A stretch of DNA of 64,000 nucleotides from Levilactobacillus mulengensis (GCF_003946045.1 NZ_RHNW01000006.1:62001-126000); one strand, 5' to 3'. Numbered from the stretch's first letter, positions 45,608-56,851 are shown. Notes: generated by a model not told the origin, from the letters alone. Numbers and translations: made by a program.

Positions 45608-46405
45608 TTACCGCTGATGTTGGGGTAATTTCGTCGGATGCGCCGGGTCCTCTCCTTGATAATACACGTGTTTCAAATATAGTCCAGCCGCGGGGACCGT
45701 TCGCCGAGCCTGCTTGCGGTCCTTGACTTCGTACAAACGTAAAATATCATGCACGGGCCGCGTCCCGGAGCCAATTTCGACTAGGACGCCGACCATGATT
45801 CGCACTTGATTGTACATAAACCCATTGCCATAAAATTCAAAGACCAATTCATTGTTGGCCTGATCGATGTGGCAAGTAGCCTCGTAAATAGTCCGGACAA
45901 AGGTTCGCGTCTGTGCCCCGGAGGCCACAAAGCTAGTGAAATCATGCTCCCCAATTAAATCCTGCAAAGCAATCTTAATTTTTTCCAGATCAACGGGAAA
46001 CTTCCATTGGCCGGTGTAATTTCGTTTGAACGGGTTGCGGAACTCCCCCATGTCCATCCGGTAAAGATACCGCTTGCCTGACACGTTGTAGCGCGCATGA
46101 AAGTCTGGTGCGGCCAACTCGACCTTGGTGACCTCCATATCCATCGGTAGCATGCTGTTTAAGCCCTTGCGCATGTTCTCCGCGGGAATGTCAAAGGGAA
46201 AGTCGAAATGGGCCACCTGCGCCAAAGCATGGACACCAGCGTCGGTCCGCCCTGACCCGTAGATGACGATGGCGGGAGTGGGATTCTTGGCCATTTTATT
46301 GATGACCTTCGTCAGCACACTCTCCACCGTGCGTTTGTGCGGCTGCCGCTGGAAACCAGCGAAGTCAGTCCCATCATACATAAAAGTTACTTTATAGCGT
46401 TGCAT
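45608..46405 (-). CDS. truA: tRNA pseudouridine(38-40) synthase
   Basis: This 265-residue enzyme isomerises uridines in the anticodon arm of many tRNAs. The catalytic Asp is in GSGRTDAGVHALAQVAHFDF near residue 52, and the family start YKVTFMYDGTDFAGFQRQP and GNGFMYNQVRIMVG are clear. It is the last gene of ecfA1-ecfA2-ecfT-truA, nine bases after ecfT. Confidence 0.97.
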   Translation of the reverse strand: MQRYKVTFMYDGTDFAGFQRQPHKRTVESVLTKVINKMAKNPTPAIVIYGSGRTDAGVHALAQVAHFDFPFDIPAENMRKGLNSMLPMDMEVTKVELAAPDFHARYNVSGKRYLYRMDMGEFRNPFKRNYTGQWKFPVDLEKIKIALQDLIGEHDFTSFVASGAQTRTFVRTIYEATCHIDQANNELVFEFYGNGFMYNQVRIMVGVLVEIGSGTRPVHDILRLYEVKDRKQARRTVPAAGLYLKHVYYQGEDPAHPTKLPQHQR

Positions 46406-46414
46406 CAGATCCTC

Positions 46415-47215
46415 CTACCAACGACGACAAGCGAGAATCGCCGCAAATCCAAGTAAAAATAATAACCACGTGATTGTGTCTCGCTTCTGCCACGTTAAAA
46501 TACGATACTGCGTGCGGTGCTCGCTGTCCTGATACCCCCGCGCTTCCATCGCCGTCGAGAGGTCTTCGGCCCGGTTAAAGGCACTCATAAACAGGGGCAC
46601 CATCAACGGAATCAGGGACTTGGCCTGTTTAAATAGACCACCTTCGCCAAAGTCCACCCCTCGGGCCCGCTGCGCATTCATAATCTTCTCAGCTTCATCC
46701 ATCAACGTCGGCACGAACCGCAGCGCAATCGACAGCATCATGGCCAGCGTATCCACGGGCACCCGAACCCACCGCAAGGGTTTCATCAAAGAAGCCAGGC
46801 CGGTCGCAATGTCCAGGGGCTGCGTCGACAGCGTCAACAAGGTTGACATCATAATAATGAGCAAAAAACGAATGAAAATATAGCCCGCATTGATCAGGCC
46901 AAACTGGGTCACATTAATAAAGGCCCAGTGAAAGTACGTACGCCCGCCAACCGGACTGAACAATAGCTGTAAAATCACGGTAAAGACGATCAACCACAGT
47001 AACGGCCGAATCCCCCGCAGGAAAAAGCCCAAACTAATTTTAGACGCGAGAATCGACCCAATCGTCAGCGCAATCAAAATCGCATAACTCAAGGGATTGT
47101 TCGCCAGAAAAACTAAAATGATATAACAAAAGCTCAACATCAGCTTTGCCCGGGGGTCCAGTCGATGAACGACCGAATTCAATGGCAAATACCGCCCAAA
47201 GATAAATTTAGACAT
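46415..47215 (-). CDS. ecfT: ECF transporter transmembrane subunit EcfT
   Basis: This 266-residue membrane scaffold couples the two ATPases to exchangeable vitamin-binding S-components. It has about five or six helices and the two Ala-Arg-Gly coupling motifs ([14 protein letters not shown] and [11 protein letters not shown], about residues 175-230). It overlaps ecfA2 by eight bases. With EcfA1 and EcfA2 it forms the shared energising module; no S-component gene is in this window. Confidence 0.96.
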   Translation of the reverse strand: MSKFIFGRYLPLNSVVHRLDPRAKLMLSFCYIILVFLANNPLSYAILIALTIGSILASKISLGFFLRGIRPLLWLIVFTVILQLLFSPVGGRTYFHWAFINVTQFGLINAGYIFIRFLLIIMMSTLLTLSTQPLDIATGLASLMKPLRWVRVPVDTLAMMLSIALRFVPTLMDEAEKIMNAQRARGVDFGEGGLFKQAKSLIPLMVPLFMSAFNRAEDLSTAMEARGYQDSEHRTQYRILTWQKRDTITWLLFLLGFAAILACRRW

Positions 47216-48080
47216 GGTCGGCCCCCTTTGCTGGCCACCGTGCCGCGATTTGATCAGCTAGCTGTTCAGCCGTTAGGGGTAAGGGGTCCCACGTTAAGCC
47301 GCGCTGGGCCAACCGCTGCGCAAACTGAGCCGCTCGAGGAACATCCAGCTGATTGGCGCGTAACCAATCGGGGTCCGCAAAGACCTCCTGTGGCCGGCCA
47401 TACTTCACAAGCTTGCCCTCACGCATTACGGCGACCTGCTCGGCATACTGGGCGACGTCTTCCATCTGATGAGTGACCAACACAATTGTTAGCCCCTGTT
47501 CTCGGTGCAGCCGCTCAAACAACGCCATCATCGCTTGCCGCCCCTGGGGATCGAGTCCCGCGGTCGGCTCGTCTAACACCAACACCCGCGGCCGCATCGC
47601 CAAAACGCCGGCAATGGCGACCCGACGCATCTGTCCACCAGAAAGTTCAAACGGTGACCGCTCAGCGTAACTTGCGTCAAGCCCCACTGTGGTTAACATT
47701 TCGTCGGCCAACGCATTAGCATCCGCCTCACTCATGCCAAAATTTTGGGGCCCAAAGGCAATATCCTTGCGAATGTTCTCCTCAAATAACTGGCTTTCGG
47801 GGAACTGAAACACCATGCCCACGTGTTGCCGCAACGGCTTGAGGTCCGCGTTAGTCGTACTCGGCGTCACGGTAAAGTCATCCACGTGAATCTCCCCGGC
47901 AGTGGGTTTGAACAACGCATTCAGCTGCTGAATCAGCGTCGATTTGCCACTCCCAGTATGCCCAATGATGGCTAGGTAGCCGTGATCGGGCACCGAAAAG
48001 GAAACGTCTTCGATGGCGGTGTGGGCCATGGGTGTGCCAGCCTGGTACGTATAGGTTACGTGTTCGAAAGAGATTGCCAC
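47208..48080 (-). CDS. ecfA2: ECF transporter ATPase EcfA2
   Basis: This 290-residue ABC ATPase has Walker [21 protein letters not shown] near residue 35, the signature [19 protein letters not shown] and Walker [20 protein letters not shown] at 48080 is preferred because GGAGGA lies six bases upstream, while the ATG at 48086 touches that site. It overlaps the end of ecfA1 by 25 bases, as usual for this operon. It powers uptake of vitamins by ECF transporters. Confidence 0.95.
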   Translation of the reverse strand: MAISFEHVTYTYQAGTPMAHTAIEDVSFSVPDHGYLAIIGHTGSGKSTLIQQLNALFKPTAGEIHVDDFTVTPSTTNADLKPLRQHVGMVFQFPESQLFEENIRKDIAFGPQNFGMSEADANALADEMLTTVGLDASYAERSPFELSGGQMRRVAIAGVLAMRPRVLVLDEPTAGLDPQGRQAMMALFERLHREQGLTIVLVTHQMEDVAQYAEQVAVMREGKLVKYGRPQEVFADPDWLRANQLDVPRAAQFAQRLAQRGLTWDPLPLTAEQLADQIAARWPAKGADHV

Positions 48081-48892
48081 AACCATTCCTCCATTTCCGC
48101 CGTCGTTTGGTACCCCGCTGGGGGGGTGATGCCGCGCTGCTGCAAGGCCTGTTTTAAGTTTGCTGTAAACGGTAGATCAAGCCCCATCTCAATGAGACCT
48201 GCCCCCCGCGCAAAAATTGTCGCCGGCTGCGCTTCTTCAATCAGCTGCCCATCATCAATAACTAAAATGCGGTCAGCTCCGGCGGCTTCGTCAATGTCAT
48301 GCGTGATAGAAATAACCGTCAGATGTTGCCGTTCTCGTAGCTGACGAACCAGCGCCAACATATCACTTCGTCCCCGGGGATCCAACATGCTGGTTGCCTC
48401 ATCCAGGATCAGAATTTCTGGTGCAATAGCTACAATCCCAGCCAACGCCACCCGTTGTTTTTGCCCACCGGACAGTGAACTGGGTTCACGCTGAGCAAAG
48501 TCAGCCATGCCAACTTCAGCCAGTGCCGCCTTAACACGGGGCAACATTGTAGTCCGTGGCACTTGGCGATTCTCCAGTCCAAAGGCAACATCATCCTCAA
48601 CGGTCGCACCGACGAACTGATTGTCAGGATTTTGAAAAATCATGCCAATCTTACTCCGAACGTCCCAAACGGTTTCCGGCGTTAGCTTAACGCCATCCAC
48701 AGTGACGGTACCTTCAGTGAACGGCAATAAACCGTCTAGGGACTTCGCTAAGGTCGATTTGCCGCTACCGTTGTGCCCGACAATGGCTAACCACTCACCA
48801 GCGTGTACGTCGAAACTAACGTCCTTTAACGCCGGCCGTTGTTCTTCGCCATATTTATATGAAAGATGCTTCACTTCAATGATATTTGCCAT
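48056..48892 (-). CDS. ecfA1: ECF transporter ATPase EcfA1
   Basis: This 278-residue ABC ATPase has Walker [21 protein letters not shown] near residue 40, the signature [20 protein letters not shown] and Walker [20 protein letters not shown] at 48892 begins the usual [21 protein letters not shown] lies about 14 bases upstream, which is a long spacing, so the exact start is slightly uncertain. An extended -10 promoter (TGATATAAT on the minus strand, -10 at 48936-48931) lies close before it. Confidence 0.95.
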   Translation of the reverse strand: MANIIEVKHLSYKYGEEQRPALKDVSFDVHAGEWLAIVGHNGSGKSTLAKSLDGLLPFTEGTVTVDGVKLTPETVWDVRSKIGMIFQNPDNQFVGATVEDDVAFGLENRQVPRTTMLPRVKAALAEVGMADFAQREPSSLSGGQKQRVALAGIVAIAPEILILDEATSMLDPRGRSDMLALVRQLRERQHLTVISITHDIDEAAGADRILVIDDGQLIEEAQPATIFARGAGLIEMGLDLPFTANLKQALQQRGITPPAGYQTTAEMEEWLWQSLSNT

Positions 48893-49215
48893 CCGCGTTA
48901 TTAATTCTCCTAGTGAAAAAGTCACCGCTAATTATATCAAAGTTTTGGACAATACCGAAGTGTTCCGCCAGTTTTGTTACCAGATTGTGAAAGCCTCCGT
49001 CATCACGCGCCCAAAAATCCTGAGAACGCAAAAAATCGGCACAAAAAAAATCACTAACAAACCAGCGGCGCTGAGGCATATGCCCCCATTCAAGCTAGAC
49101 TCGGAAAGAATTCCCCATCATCATAGCGCTCTATACCACATAGTTCTAGTGATTAATTTGTAACCGATTCACCACGTTTAAGGACGTGATCACTCCTTGA
49201 ACTGTCTAACTAAAA
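48893..49215. other. Intergenic region rplQ-ecfA1
   Basis: It contains a candidate ecfA1 promoter with an extended -10 (TGATATAAT, minus strand, near 48931-48939). An ACGTG-type hairpin lies soon after rplQ (about 49165-49195), but without a clean T-run. T-rich stretches on the minus strand lie near 49020-49050. No gene is supported, and a conventional terminator for the long ribosomal operon is not obvious. Confidence 0.6.
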
Positions 49216-49599
49216 TTAGTCAACAAATTCCAAGATGGCCATAGCAGCGCCATCACCGCGACGAGGCATCGTCTTTAAGATACGCGTGTAACCACCGTTA
49301 CGATCAGCGTACTTAGGTGCCAATTCGCTAAATACCTTTTGTAAAGCACTAGTGACAACGACATCGTCGCCATCTTCTTTAACATCTGCAACAACGTTAC
49401 GGATGAAAGCAGCGGCTTGACGACGAGCGTGTAAGTCGCCTTGCTTACCCAAGGTAATCATTTGGTCAGCCGTCTTGCGAACTTCCTTAGCGCGTGCTTC
49501 GGTCGTTTCAATGCGGCCGTTCAAGATTAAACTAGTGGTCAAATCGCGTAATAAGGCACGACGTTGAGAACTAGTCCGTTGTAATTTACGGTAACTCAT
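49216..49599 (-). CDS. rplQ: 50S ribosomal protein L17 (bL17)
   Basis: This 127-residue protein near the exit tunnel has the family start [20 protein letters not shown] and [19 protein letters not shown]. It is the last gene of the S10-spc-alpha cluster, 30 bases after rpoA, as in most Firmicutes. Confidence 0.98.
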   Translation of the reverse strand: MSYRKLQRTSSQRRALLRDLTTSLILNGRIETTEARAKEVRKTADQMITLGKQGDLHARRQAAAFIRNVVADVKEDGDDVVVTSALQKVFSELAPKYADRNGGYTRILKTMPRRGDGAAMAILEFVD

Positions 49600-49629
49600 A
49601 ACCAGAAACCCTCCTTTGAGTGTCTAAAA

Positions 49630-50580
49630 TTAGTCTTCCTTCCGAAGTGACAAACCTAAGTCAGCTAACTTAGCCTTAACTTCTTCAAGGGACTTGCGAC
49701 CCAAGTTACGAACCTTCATCATGTCTGCTTCAGTCTTGTTGTTCAATTCTTGGACCGTGTTGATACCAGCACGCTTCAAGCAGTTGTAAGAACGAACGGA
49801 CAAGTCGAGCTCTTCGATGGTCATCTCAAGCATCTTTTCCTTGTGAGTTTCTTCCTTTTCAACCATGATTTCCGCATTCTTAGCTTCGTCAGTCAGGTCG
49901 ACAAACATAGCCAAATGTTCGGTCAAGATCTTTGCAGCCAGAGCAATGGCTTCGCTTGGATTAATTGAACCATTCGTCCAAACATCCAGGGTCAATTTAT
50001 CGTAGTCAGCCCGTTGGCCAACCCGTGCATTCTCTACTTGGTAGTTAACCCGTTCGATTGGGGTGTAAATGGAATCCACAGCTAAGACACCAATTGGCAT
50101 ATCAGTGTTACGAGTTTTGTTCTCGTCAGCAGAGACATATCCCCGGCCCTTATCTGCAGTCATTCGCATGTGGAACGTTGCCCCATCTGCAACTGTAGCA
50201 ATGTACAGATCTGGGTTCAAAACGTCAACGTCGGCACCAGCAACAATATCACCAGCAGTGATTTGAGCAGGTCCCTTAACGTTGATCTCCATCGTTTCTT
50301 CCTGATCGTCGGCACCGTTCAACTTCAGCGCAATCTTCTTAACGTTCAAGATGATTTGCGTGACGTCTTCTACGACTCCTTCGACAGTCGAAAACTCATG
50401 CAGAACCCCGTCGATTTGAATGCTGGTAACAGCTGCACCAGGTAATGATGAAAGCAGAATCCGACGTAAGGAATTGCCAAGCGTTGTCCCGTAACCACGT
50501 TCCAACGGTTCAACAACAAACTTACCGTAGTTGCTACTTTCGTCAATTTTATGAATGTTAGGCTTTTCAAATTCAATCAT
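49630..50580 (-). CDS. rpoA: DNA-directed RNA polymerase subunit alpha
   Basis: This 316-residue subunit has the N-terminal assembly domain ([24 protein letters not shown], about residues 28-51, the dimer interface) and a C-terminal domain ([20 protein letters not shown], about residues 240-316) that binds UP elements and activators. The length is typical for lactobacilli. It lies between rpsK and rplQ in the alpha operon. Confidence 0.98.
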   Translation of the reverse strand: MIEFEKPNIHKIDESSNYGKFVVEPLERGYGTTLGNSLRRILLSSLPGAAVTSIQIDGVLHEFSTVEGVVEDVTQIILNVKKIALKLNGADDQEETMEINVKGPAQITAGDIVAGADVDVLNPDLYIATVADGATFHMRMTADKGRGYVSADENKTRNTDMPIGVLAVDSIYTPIERVNYQVENARVGQRADYDKLTLDVWTNGSINPSEAIALAAKILTEHLAMFVDLTDEAKNAEIMVEKEETHKEKMLEMTIEELDLSVRSYNCLKRAGINTVQELNNKTEADMMKVRNLGRKSLEEVKAKLADLGLSLRKED

Positions 50581-50667
50581 TCTTATCGTTTACCCCTTTC
50601 AAACCGCGTTGAGCTCCTATAAGTCAATCCCATCATGAAGGTTGCCCTCATTAATGAAACGCTCACG

Positions 50668-51057
50668 TTAAACCCGACGGCGCTTTGGAGGACGAGTACC
50701 ATTATGAGGCACTGGCGTAACGTCACGAATAGCCGTAACTTCGATACCAGCAGCTTGGATTGCCCGGATAGCAGCTTCACGTCCTGAACCAGGACCCTTG
50801 ACAGCAACTTCAACGGACTTAACACCGTGTTCTTGTGATGCTTTAGCAGCGGCTTCAGCGGCCATTTGTGCAGCAAATGGCGTTGACTTCCGACTACCCT
50901 TGAACCCTAAGGCACCAGCTGATGACCAAGCAATAGCGTTCCCTTGAACGTCAGTGATCATAACTAATGTGTTGTTAAACGTAGCATGGATGTGTGCAAC
51001 ACCGGATTCAATATTCTTCTTGACCCGACGCTTGCGACTAGTTTTTCTAGTAGCCAT
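50668..51057 (-). CDS. rpsK: 30S ribosomal protein S11 (uS11)
   Basis: This 129-residue platform protein near the E site has the basic N terminus [21 protein letters not shown] and the C-terminal [16 protein letters not shown], which is diagnostic. It is 17 bases after rpsM and followed by rpoA after 87 bases. Confidence 0.98.
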   Translation of the reverse strand: MATRKTSRKRRVKKNIESGVAHIHATFNNTLVMITDVQGNAIAWSSAGALGFKGSRKSTPFAAQMAAEAAAKASQEHGVKSVEVAVKGPGSGREAAIRAIQAAGIEVTAIRDVTPVPHNGTRPPKRRRV

Positions 51058-51074
51058 AAAGTGATAACCCTCCT

Positions 51075-51440
51075 TTACTTCTTCTTACCTGCAACGGAAA
51101 CGGCTTTACCCTTCCGAGTGCGGGCATTGTTTTTGGTGTGTTGGCCGCGAACAGGCAAACCGCGACGGTGACGCATTCCACGATAAGAACCGATTTCTTG
51201 CAAGTTCTTGATGTTCAGGCTAACTTCACGACGTAAGTCACCTTCGACCTTGTACTTGTCAACTTCGGCACGAATCTTGTCTTCTTGATCAGGTGTCATA
51301 TCGCGAACCCGAACGTCTTCTGATACTCCAGCATCCGCAACAATCTTGTGCGCGGTGTTGATACCAATACCAAAAATGTAAGTTAAACCGTAAGCGATTT
51401 TCTTATCACGTGGTAAATCCACTCCAGCAATACGTGGCAT
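51075..51440 (-). CDS. rpsM: 30S ribosomal protein S13 (uS13)
   Basis: This 121-residue head protein bridges to the large subunit. It begins [20 protein letters not shown] and has [17 protein letters not shown] and the [11 protein letters not shown] tail. The gene order rpmJ-rpsM-rpsK is conserved. Confidence 0.98.
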   Translation of the reverse strand: MPRIAGVDLPRDKKIAYGLTYIFGIGINTAHKIVADAGVSEDVRVRDMTPDQEDKIRAEVDKYKVEGDLRREVSLNIKNLQEIGSYRGMRHRRGLPVRGQHTKNNARTRKGKAVSVAGKKK

Positions 51441-51466
51441 TTAAGTGCACCTCCTATAAATTGAAA

Positions 51467-51586
51467 TTACTTACCCTGGCGTTGTTTATGCTTAGGGTTG
51501 GCTGAGCAAATAACCATTACTCGACCCTTACGCTTGATAACCTTGCAGTGTTCGCACATTGGCTTAACTGATGGTCTTACTTTCAT
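51467..51586 (-). CDS. rpmJ: 50S ribosomal protein L36 (bL36)
   Basis: This 39-residue protein is short enough to be missed by simple gene calling. It begins [20 protein letters not shown] and ends KHKQRQGK. The zinc ligands C-x2-C, C and H are present, so this is the zinc-binding type. ATG at 51586 follows AGGAGGG. It lies between infA and rpsM as in other Firmicutes. Confidence 0.98.
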   Translation of the reverse strand: MKVRPSVKPMCEHCKVIKRKGRVMVICSANPKHKQRQGK

Positions 51587-51615
51587 GAATATCCCTCCTA
51601 CATCTGTCCAGGCGG

Positions 51616-51834
51616 TTACTTAAACCGATAAGTAATCCGGCCTTTAGACAAGTCATACGGTGACATTTCAACAGTTACTCGGTCACCAGGCAGAATCCGG
51701 ATGTAGTGCATCCGAATCTTACCGGAAACGTGAGCGAGAATCTCATGACCGTTTTCTAATTCGACCCGGAACATTGCGTTAGGCAATGTTTCGGTAACTT
51801 TACCTTCGACTTCGATGACATCGCTTTTCGCCAC
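51616..51834 (-). CDS. infA: Translation initiation factor IF-1
   Basis: This 72-residue OB-fold protein binds the A site during initiation. It shows [20 protein letters not shown] and [20 protein letters not shown]. The start is GTG at 51834, seven to nine bases after GGGAGG. An internal promoter lies upstream at 51955-51983, so infA and the genes after it can be made separately from the upstream part of the cluster. Confidence 0.97.
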   Translation of the reverse strand: MAKSDVIEVEGKVTETLPNAMFRVELENGHEILAHVSGKIRMHYIRILPGDRVTVEMSPYDLSKGRITYRFK

Positions 51835-51954
51835 GAAAGTACCTCCCTTTTAATTGCGTGTAAAGTACACGTAAAAGCGGTAGAGACAACAACTTGCCCC
51901 CACCTAGCACCTGTGAATTGCGACAGCGCGCCATTTACAGGCTAAACCTGAATA

Positions 51955-51983
51955 AGCTTACCATAATTCTCACGAAGACGCAA
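51955..51983 (-). promoter_or_regulatory. Internal promoter before infA
   Basis: On the minus strand TTGCGT (51983-51978), a 17-base spacer and TAAGCT (51960-51955). It lies in the 164-base gap between adk and infA, the largest gap inside the cluster. Confidence 0.65.
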
Positions 51984-51998
51984 GAAGTATGACACTTC

Positions 51999-52658
51999 CT
52001 ACAGGTTCTTCAGGATCTTTTCGATGTCGACGTACACGTCATCGATGTCACGGTCACCATCAACAGTGAACAATAAGTCCTTCTTGGTGTAGTACTCGAT
52101 CAGCGGTGTATTTGCTTTCAAATTCACTGCCAAACGATTCTTCACCGTTTCAGGCTTATCGTCTTCCCGTTGATAGAAGTCATGACTACCACAGACATCA
52201 CAAGTGCCTTCAACTTTAGGCTGTTTGTACAGCTTATGGTAGGTTGCCCCACAGTTGCGGCAGATATAACGACCAGAAAGGCGTTCAACCAAGACATCTG
52301 GCTCAACGTGAATATTGATCACGGCGTTGATGGTCCGATCCAGTTCAGGGCCAAACGTGTTTAACGCTTCGGCTTGAACAATGGAACGGGGGAACCCATC
52401 CAACATGAACCCGTCTTTGGTATCATCCTGAGCTAACCGGTCACGAACAATGCCGTTCGTCACTTCGTCCGGTACCAGTTCACCTTTATCGATGAACTTC
52501 TTAGCAGCCAAGCCCATTTCAGTTTCGTTCTTCATCGCTTCACGGAAGATGTCTCCCGTAGAAATATGCGGTAAGTGGAACTCCTTGATAATCTTTTCGG
52601 CTTGAGTACCTTTACCGGCACCTGGTAAACCCATGAGGATCAAATTCATTGCTGTCAT
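51999..52658 (-). CDS. adk: Adenylate kinase
   Basis: This 219-residue enzyme interconverts ATP+AMP and 2 ADP. It has the P-loop [18 protein letters not shown], the AMP site [12 protein letters not shown], and [16 protein letters not shown]. The LID domain carries a four-cysteine zinc site (CRNCGATYH and CDVCGSHDF), the Gram-positive long form. The start is ATG at 52658, seven bases after AGGAG. It lies between secY and infA. Confidence 0.98.
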   Translation of the reverse strand: MTAMNLILMGLPGAGKGTQAEKIIKEFHLPHISTGDIFREAMKNETEMGLAAKKFIDKGELVPDEVTNGIVRDRLAQDDTKDGFMLDGFPRSIVQAEALNTFGPELDRTINAVINIHVEPDVLVERLSGRYICRNCGATYHKLYKQPKVEGTCDVCGSHDFYQREDDKPETVKNRLAVNLKANTPLIEYYTKKDLLFTVDGDRDIDDVYVDIEKILKNL

Positions 52659-52739
52659 GTTCGTTCTCCTTATTCGAAAATTTGCCCGAAAAACACAAGC
52701 AGGTGTGCTAAATAGATCAACACACCCGCTGGAAACTCA

Positions 52740-54050
52740 TTAAGCTGGTTCTGGATCTTGGATAAAGCCAACGTATTCGCGCTTCATCATTAATCCGTCA
52801 ACTTGCCGCATGGTTTCGATAGCAACACCAACGACGATTAAGAGGCTGGTACCACCTAAACCAATTGACTCATCTAAGTCCCAAAGGTTTTGGGCTAATA
52901 ACGGAATCAAGGAAATGAATCCAAGGAAGAGTGCCCCAACAGTGCTGAGACGCATCAATAAGTTGGAAACATATGATTGTGTTTCGTGACCAGGCCAAAC
53001 ACCAGGAATGTAGCTCCCCTGCTTTTGCAGGTTCTCAGCTAACTTTTCTGGGTTAACTTGCACGAACGCATAGAAGAACGTGAACACAATGATCAGAACA
53101 GTGTACAAAATGGCACCATCGAACGTTTGCATGTTGAAGACATCCGTTAAGGTTTGGTACCAAGCATCTTGAGAGTGGGTGTTTTGGAACGCCATCAGAA
53201 TAGTCTGTGGCGTGGCAATAAACGAACTCGCGAAGATGACGGGGATAACCCCGGCAACGTTAACCTTTAATGGAAGGTAGCTACTATCTGGCGAACCAGA
53301 TACGCGACGTGTATATTGCATAGGGACACGCCGTTCGGCTTGCTGAACCCAGGTGGTAAAGGTCACAATGACCAGAACCAAGACGATTAAAGCTAAGACG
53401 AAGATAACACTCTTCCACAAGGTTCCCTTATCGGCGTCGACAAAGTAAGTTTGGTAAAGCTTGTAAACAGAAGTTGGGGTCCGAGCAATGATACCCGCAA
53501 AGATAATCATTGAAATCCCGTTCCCTAACCCACGATCTGTAATCATATCACCCATCCAAGTGGTTAACATCGTCCCACCAGTCAGAATTAACCCGATTGA
53601 TAAGTACGTTGCAACGCTTGGATTTTGAACTAATTTCAGTGAACTTAAGGCACTGAAACCAGCCGTGATACCGATGGATTGAACGAATGCTAATGCAATC
53701 GCTAAGTATCGTGTGGCTTGATTCAATTTCCGTCGACCAGTATCCCCTTGCTTGCTCCATTCAACGAAACGCGGAACGATGTCCATTTGTAGCAATTGAA
53801 TAACGATTTGTGCAGTGATGTATGGTGAAACCCCCATCGCAAAGATGGAATAGTTTGTTAACCCACCACCACTGAAGGTATCTAAAATACTAACCAATCC
53901 AGAAGACGCAACGCTTTGAAGTGCCTTTGCGTTAATGCCGGGGACGGTAATATAAGTACCCAACCGAAAGACAATCAAAACCAATAGAGTAAAGAGAATT
54001 TTTTTACGAATGTCTTTAATCTTAAAGGCGTTTTTCAAGCTTGATAGCAT
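52740..54050 (-). CDS. secY: Protein translocase subunit SecY
   Basis: This 436-residue, ten-helix channel exports unfolded proteins with SecE, SecG and SecA. It shows the N-terminal KDIRKKILFTLLVLIVFRLGTY, the plug region FSGGGLTNYSIFAMGVSPYI, and EKLAENLQKQGSYIPGVWPG. It begins at the base where rplO ends. Its place in the spc operon is standard. Confidence 0.98.
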   Translation of the reverse strand: MLSSLKNAFKIKDIRKKILFTLLVLIVFRLGTYITVPGINAKALQSVASSGLVSILDTFSGGGLTNYSIFAMGVSPYITAQIVIQLLQMDIVPRFVEWSKQGDTGRRKLNQATRYLAIALAFVQSIGITAGFSALSSLKLVQNPSVATYLSIGLILTGGTMLTTWMGDMITDRGLGNGISMIIFAGIIARTPTSVYKLYQTYFVDADKGTLWKSVIFVLALIVLVLVIVTFTTWVQQAERRVPMQYTRRVSGSPDSSYLPLKVNVAGVIPVIFASSFIATPQTILMAFQNTHSQDAWYQTLTDVFNMQTFDGAILYTVLIIVFTFFYAFVQVNPEKLAENLQKQGSYIPGVWPGHETQSYVSNLLMRLSTVGALFLGFISLIPLLAQNLWDLDESIGLGGTSLLIVVGVAIETMRQVDGLMMKREYVGFIQDPEPA

Positions 54051-54484
54051 TAAATCACCTCAGTTTTACCACCAGCAGCCTTGATAGCTTGGGCGGCTGA
54101 CTTGGAGAACTTAGCGGCTTTCACCGTCAACTTCTTCGTTAACTCACCGTTACCCAAGATCTTAACACCGGACTTTTCGTTTTTAACGATACCGGCTTCA
54201 ACCAGGGTAGCTGGAGTCACTTCAGCACCATCATCAAAGACGTTCAAAGCAGCTAAGTTTACGACAGCAAATTCCTTACGGTTAATGTTGGTAAACCCAC
54301 GCTTTGGGATCCGACGGTACAATGGCATTTGGCCACCTTCAAAACCCAAACGAGTCTTGCTACGAGCCTTTTGACCCTTTTGGCCACGACCAGAGGTCTT
54401 ACCATTACCAGATGAATCACCACGGCCAACCCGGTTACGAACCTTCCGTGAGCCTTCAGCAGGTTTTAATTCATTCAACTTCAT
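54050..54484 (-). CDS. rplO: 50S ribosomal protein L15 (uL15)
   Basis: This 144-residue protein has [20 protein letters not shown] at the start, the glycine-rich [20 protein letters not shown] segment and a globular C terminus. ATG at 54484 lies 11 bases after AAGGAGG; a GTG at 54496 overlaps that site. It abuts secY. Confidence 0.97.
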   Translation of the reverse strand: MKLNELKPAEGSRKVRNRVGRGDSSGNGKTSGRGQKGQKARSKTRLGFEGGQMPLYRRIPKRGFTNINRKEFAVVNLAALNVFDDGAEVTPATLVEAGIVKNEKSGVKILGNGELTKKLTVKAAKFSKSAAQAIKAAGGKTEVI

Positions 54485-54519
54485 GCTATTGCGCACCTCC
54501 TTATTTAATGATATGAAAA

Positions 54520-54702
54520 CTATTTAACTTCTTCAACCTTAATTAAATGTGCAACTTGGAAAAGCGCACCGCGGGTAGCTTCATTGTCCGGTTGTAAAAC
54601 CGTGCTGTTAACACGGTGTAAACCTAAAGCTTCCACAATCTTCCGCTGTTTAGGGAGGCGGTGAGCAACACTATGAATTAAAGTAACTTTTAATTGAGCC
54701 AT
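54520..54702 (-). CDS. rpmD: 50S ribosomal protein L30 (uL30)
   Basis: This 60-residue protein has the family pattern [20 protein letters not shown] and [20 protein letters not shown]. It lies between rpsE and rplO. Confidence 0.97.
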   Translation of the reverse strand: MAQLKVTLIHSVAHRLPKQRKIVEALGLHRVNSTVLQPDNEATRGALFQVAHLIKVEEVK

Positions 54703-54716
54703 TTTAATACCCCTCC

Positions 54717-55220
54717 TTATTCAGCTAAGTGTTGAAGAGAGACACCACGGAGAGCGGCAACTTCTTCAGCACGCTTCAACTGAGCCAAACCATCAAAGGT
54801 GGCCCGGACAGCGTTGACTGGCGTGTTAGAACCTAAACGCTTAGAAGTAACGTCAGCGACACCAGCTAATTCCATGACGGAACGAACTGAGCCACCAGCA
54901 GTAACCCCGGAACCTTCAGCGGCAGGCTTGAGCATAATCTTGCCCCCACCGTATGAACCGAGAACTTCGTGAGGAATGGTCGTTCCCACGATAGGTACTT
55001 CGATCAGGTTCTTACGAGCGGCTTCAACGGCTTTACGGATAGCTTCTGGAACTTCTTGAGCTTTACCAGTACCAAAGCCAACGTGACCGTTCTTATCGCC
55101 GACGATGACAAGAGCAGAGAACCGGAGACGACGGCCACCCTTTACAACCTTAGTGATACGGTTGATAGCAACGACGTTGTCTTCAAGCTCTAACTTGTCA
55201 GGATCAATAAATTTTGCCAT
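54717..55220 (-). CDS. rpsE: 30S ribosomal protein S5 (uS5)
   Basis: This 167-residue protein is important for decoding fidelity. It has the double-stranded RNA-binding N-terminal domain ([20 protein letters not shown]) and the S5 C-terminal domain ([20 protein letters not shown]). Spectinomycin-site residues lie in the loop near residue 25. It lies 22 bases after rplR. Confidence 0.98.
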   Translation of the reverse strand: MAKFIDPDKLELEDNVVAINRITKVVKGGRRLRFSALVIVGDKNGHVGFGTGKAQEVPEAIRKAVEAARKNLIEVPIVGTTIPHEVLGSYGGGKIMLKPAAEGSGVTAGGSVRSVMELAGVADVTSKRLGSNTPVNAVRATFDGLAQLKRAEEVAALRGVSLQHLAE

Positions 55221-55242
55221 GTGTGGTTATTCCTCCTTACTG

Positions 55243-55599
55243 TTAAAATTTCAGCCCGTTTTCGCGAGCAGCTTCTGCCAATGCTTGAACACGGCCATGG
55301 TACAAGTACCCACCACGATCAAACACAACATTGCTAATTTTCTTTTCGACAGCGCGCTTAGCAACTAAAACACCAACAGCCTTAGCTTGGTCGGTCTTGT
55401 TGTCGCCATTCACATCACTATCTAACGTCGAGGCACTAACAAGCGTGACACCCGCTACGTCATCAATGACTTGAGCGTAGATGTTTTTGTTAGAGCGGAA
55501 AACGTTTAAGCGTGGGCGTTCTGCAGTTCCAGAAATTTTGTTCCGGACACGCATATGACGCTTTTGACGTGTCTTATTCTTATCTGGTTTCGTAATCAA
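55243..55599 (-). CDS. rplR: 50S ribosomal protein L18 (uL18)
   Basis: This 118-residue 5S rRNA-binding protein has [20 protein letters not shown] at the start and [21 protein letters not shown] choose TTG at 55599, six bases after AGAGGTG, which gives the usual family length; a GTG at 55608 overlaps that site. Confidence 0.95.
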   Translation of the reverse strand: MITKPDKNKTRQKRHMRVRNKISGTAERPRLNVFRSNKNIYAQVIDDVAGVTLVSASTLDSDVNGDNKTDQAKAVGVLVAKRAVEKKISNVVFDRGGYLYHGRVQALAEAARENGLKF

Positions 55600-55645
55600 A
55601 ATAGTCACCTCTTTGTAGAATTATCAGCATTAAGCTGCGTTAATG

Positions 55646-56182
55646 TTACTTACCAGTCTTACCTTCACGGATACGAACATATTCGTTTTCGTAACGGATA
55701 CCTTTACCCTTGTAAGGTTCTGGTGAACGAACGGCACGGATTTCAGCAGCGAAGTCACCGACTTCTTGCTTACTAATACCGGAAATGTTGATAGTGGTGT
55801 TATCCGGAACCTTAATTTCCAAGGTTTCTGGGATAGCCATTTCAACTGGGTTGGAATAACCAACGCTCAATACCAAGGTCTTACCCTTAGCTTGAACACG
55901 GTAACCAACACCGACCAGCTTCAAGGTCTTAGCAAAGCCATTGACAACACCTTCAACCATGTTGTTCAAGTTAGCCCGCTGAGTCCCATGAAGGGCCCGC
56001 GTCTTGTTGTTGTTATCTGGACGATCAAAGTCAACTGCACCGTCGCTGATCTTCATCGTAATGAAGTCAGAGAAAGTCCGAGTTAAGGAACCCTTAGGAC
56101 CCTTAACCGTTACTTGATCACCATCGCGTTTAACTTCAACGCCGGCTGGGACGTTGACAGTTTTATAACCAATACGACTCAC
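55646..56182 (-). CDS. rplF: 50S ribosomal protein L6 (uL6)
   Basis: This 178-residue protein near the GTPase-associated centre is made of two related alpha/beta domains. It begins [20 protein letters not shown] and ends [20 protein letters not shown], the C-terminal family signature. It lies between rpsH and rplR. Confidence 0.98.
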   Translation of the reverse strand: MSRIGYKTVNVPAGVEVKRDGDQVTVKGPKGSLTRTFSDFITMKISDGAVDFDRPDNNNKTRALHGTQRANLNNMVEGVVNGFAKTLKLVGVGYRVQAKGKTLVLSVGYSNPVEMAIPETLEIKVPDNTTINISGISKQEVGDFAAEIRAVRSPEPYKGKGIRYENEYVRIREGKTGK

Positions 56183-56212
56183 TGTAAGGCACCTCCTATC
56201 TTCTTAAAAGTT

Positions 56213-56611
56213 TTACCAAACGTAGGCGAGAACTTCGCCACCGATTTTCTTGGCGCGCGCTTCTTTATCAGTAATTACACCTTCAGAGGTGGAGATAATA
56301 GCGATACCCAAACCGTTTAATACCTTTGGTACAGCGTCGGCCTTAACGTATGAACGTAAGCCGGGCTTTGAAATACGCTTTAAACCACTGATGACACGTT
56401 GGTTATCCTTACCGTACTTGAGGAATACGCGGATGATGCCTTGCTTGTCATCATCGATGTATTCAACGTTGCGGATGAAACCTTCGCGCTTCAGGATTTC
56501 AGCGATGTCGCGTTTAATTGTTGATGCAGGTACTTCGAGTGATTCGTGGCGAACCATGTTCGCGTTACGAATCCGCGTCAAGAAGTCTGCAATAGGATCA
56601 GTCATGGACAT
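56213..56611 (-). CDS. rpsH: 30S ribosomal protein S8 (uS8)
   Basis: This 132-residue central-domain assembly protein also represses the spc operon in E. coli. It shows [20 protein letters not shown] and the C-terminal [20 protein letters not shown] signature. It lies 35 bases after rpsN. Confidence 0.98.
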   Translation of the reverse strand: MSMTDPIADFLTRIRNANMVRHESLEVPASTIKRDIAEILKREGFIRNVEYIDDDKQGIIRVFLKYGKDNQRVISGLKRISKPGLRSYVKADAVPKVLNGLGIAIISTSEGVITDKEARAKKIGGEVLAYVW

Positions 56612-56645
56612 TAACGTTTACCCTCCCTTTGTTTAAAATTCCGTT

Positions 56646-56831
56646 TTACCAACTAGCCTTCTTCATGCCAGGAATTTGACCCTTGTGGGCTAATTCCCGC
56701 ATGCAGATACGGCAAAGATGGAACTTTTGATAAACAGAGTGTGGACGTCCACAACGTTCGCAACGAGTATAATTCTGAGTAGAGAACTTCGCAGGACGCT
56801 TGTTCTTAGCAATTTGAGATTTCTTAGCCAA
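56646..56831 (-). CDS. rpsN: 30S ribosomal protein S14, zinc type (uS14)
   Basis: This 61-residue short form has two CxxC pairs ([20 protein letters not shown]), the zinc-binding type Z. A zinc-free paralogue is often encoded elsewhere in lactobacilli, but is not in this window. It lies between rplE and rpsH. Confidence 0.98.
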   Translation of the reverse strand: MAKKSQIAKNKRPAKFSTQNYTRCERCGRPHSVYQKFHLCRICMRELAHKGQIPGMKKASW

Positions 56832-56851
56832 TTTGTGTGAACCTCCTTTTA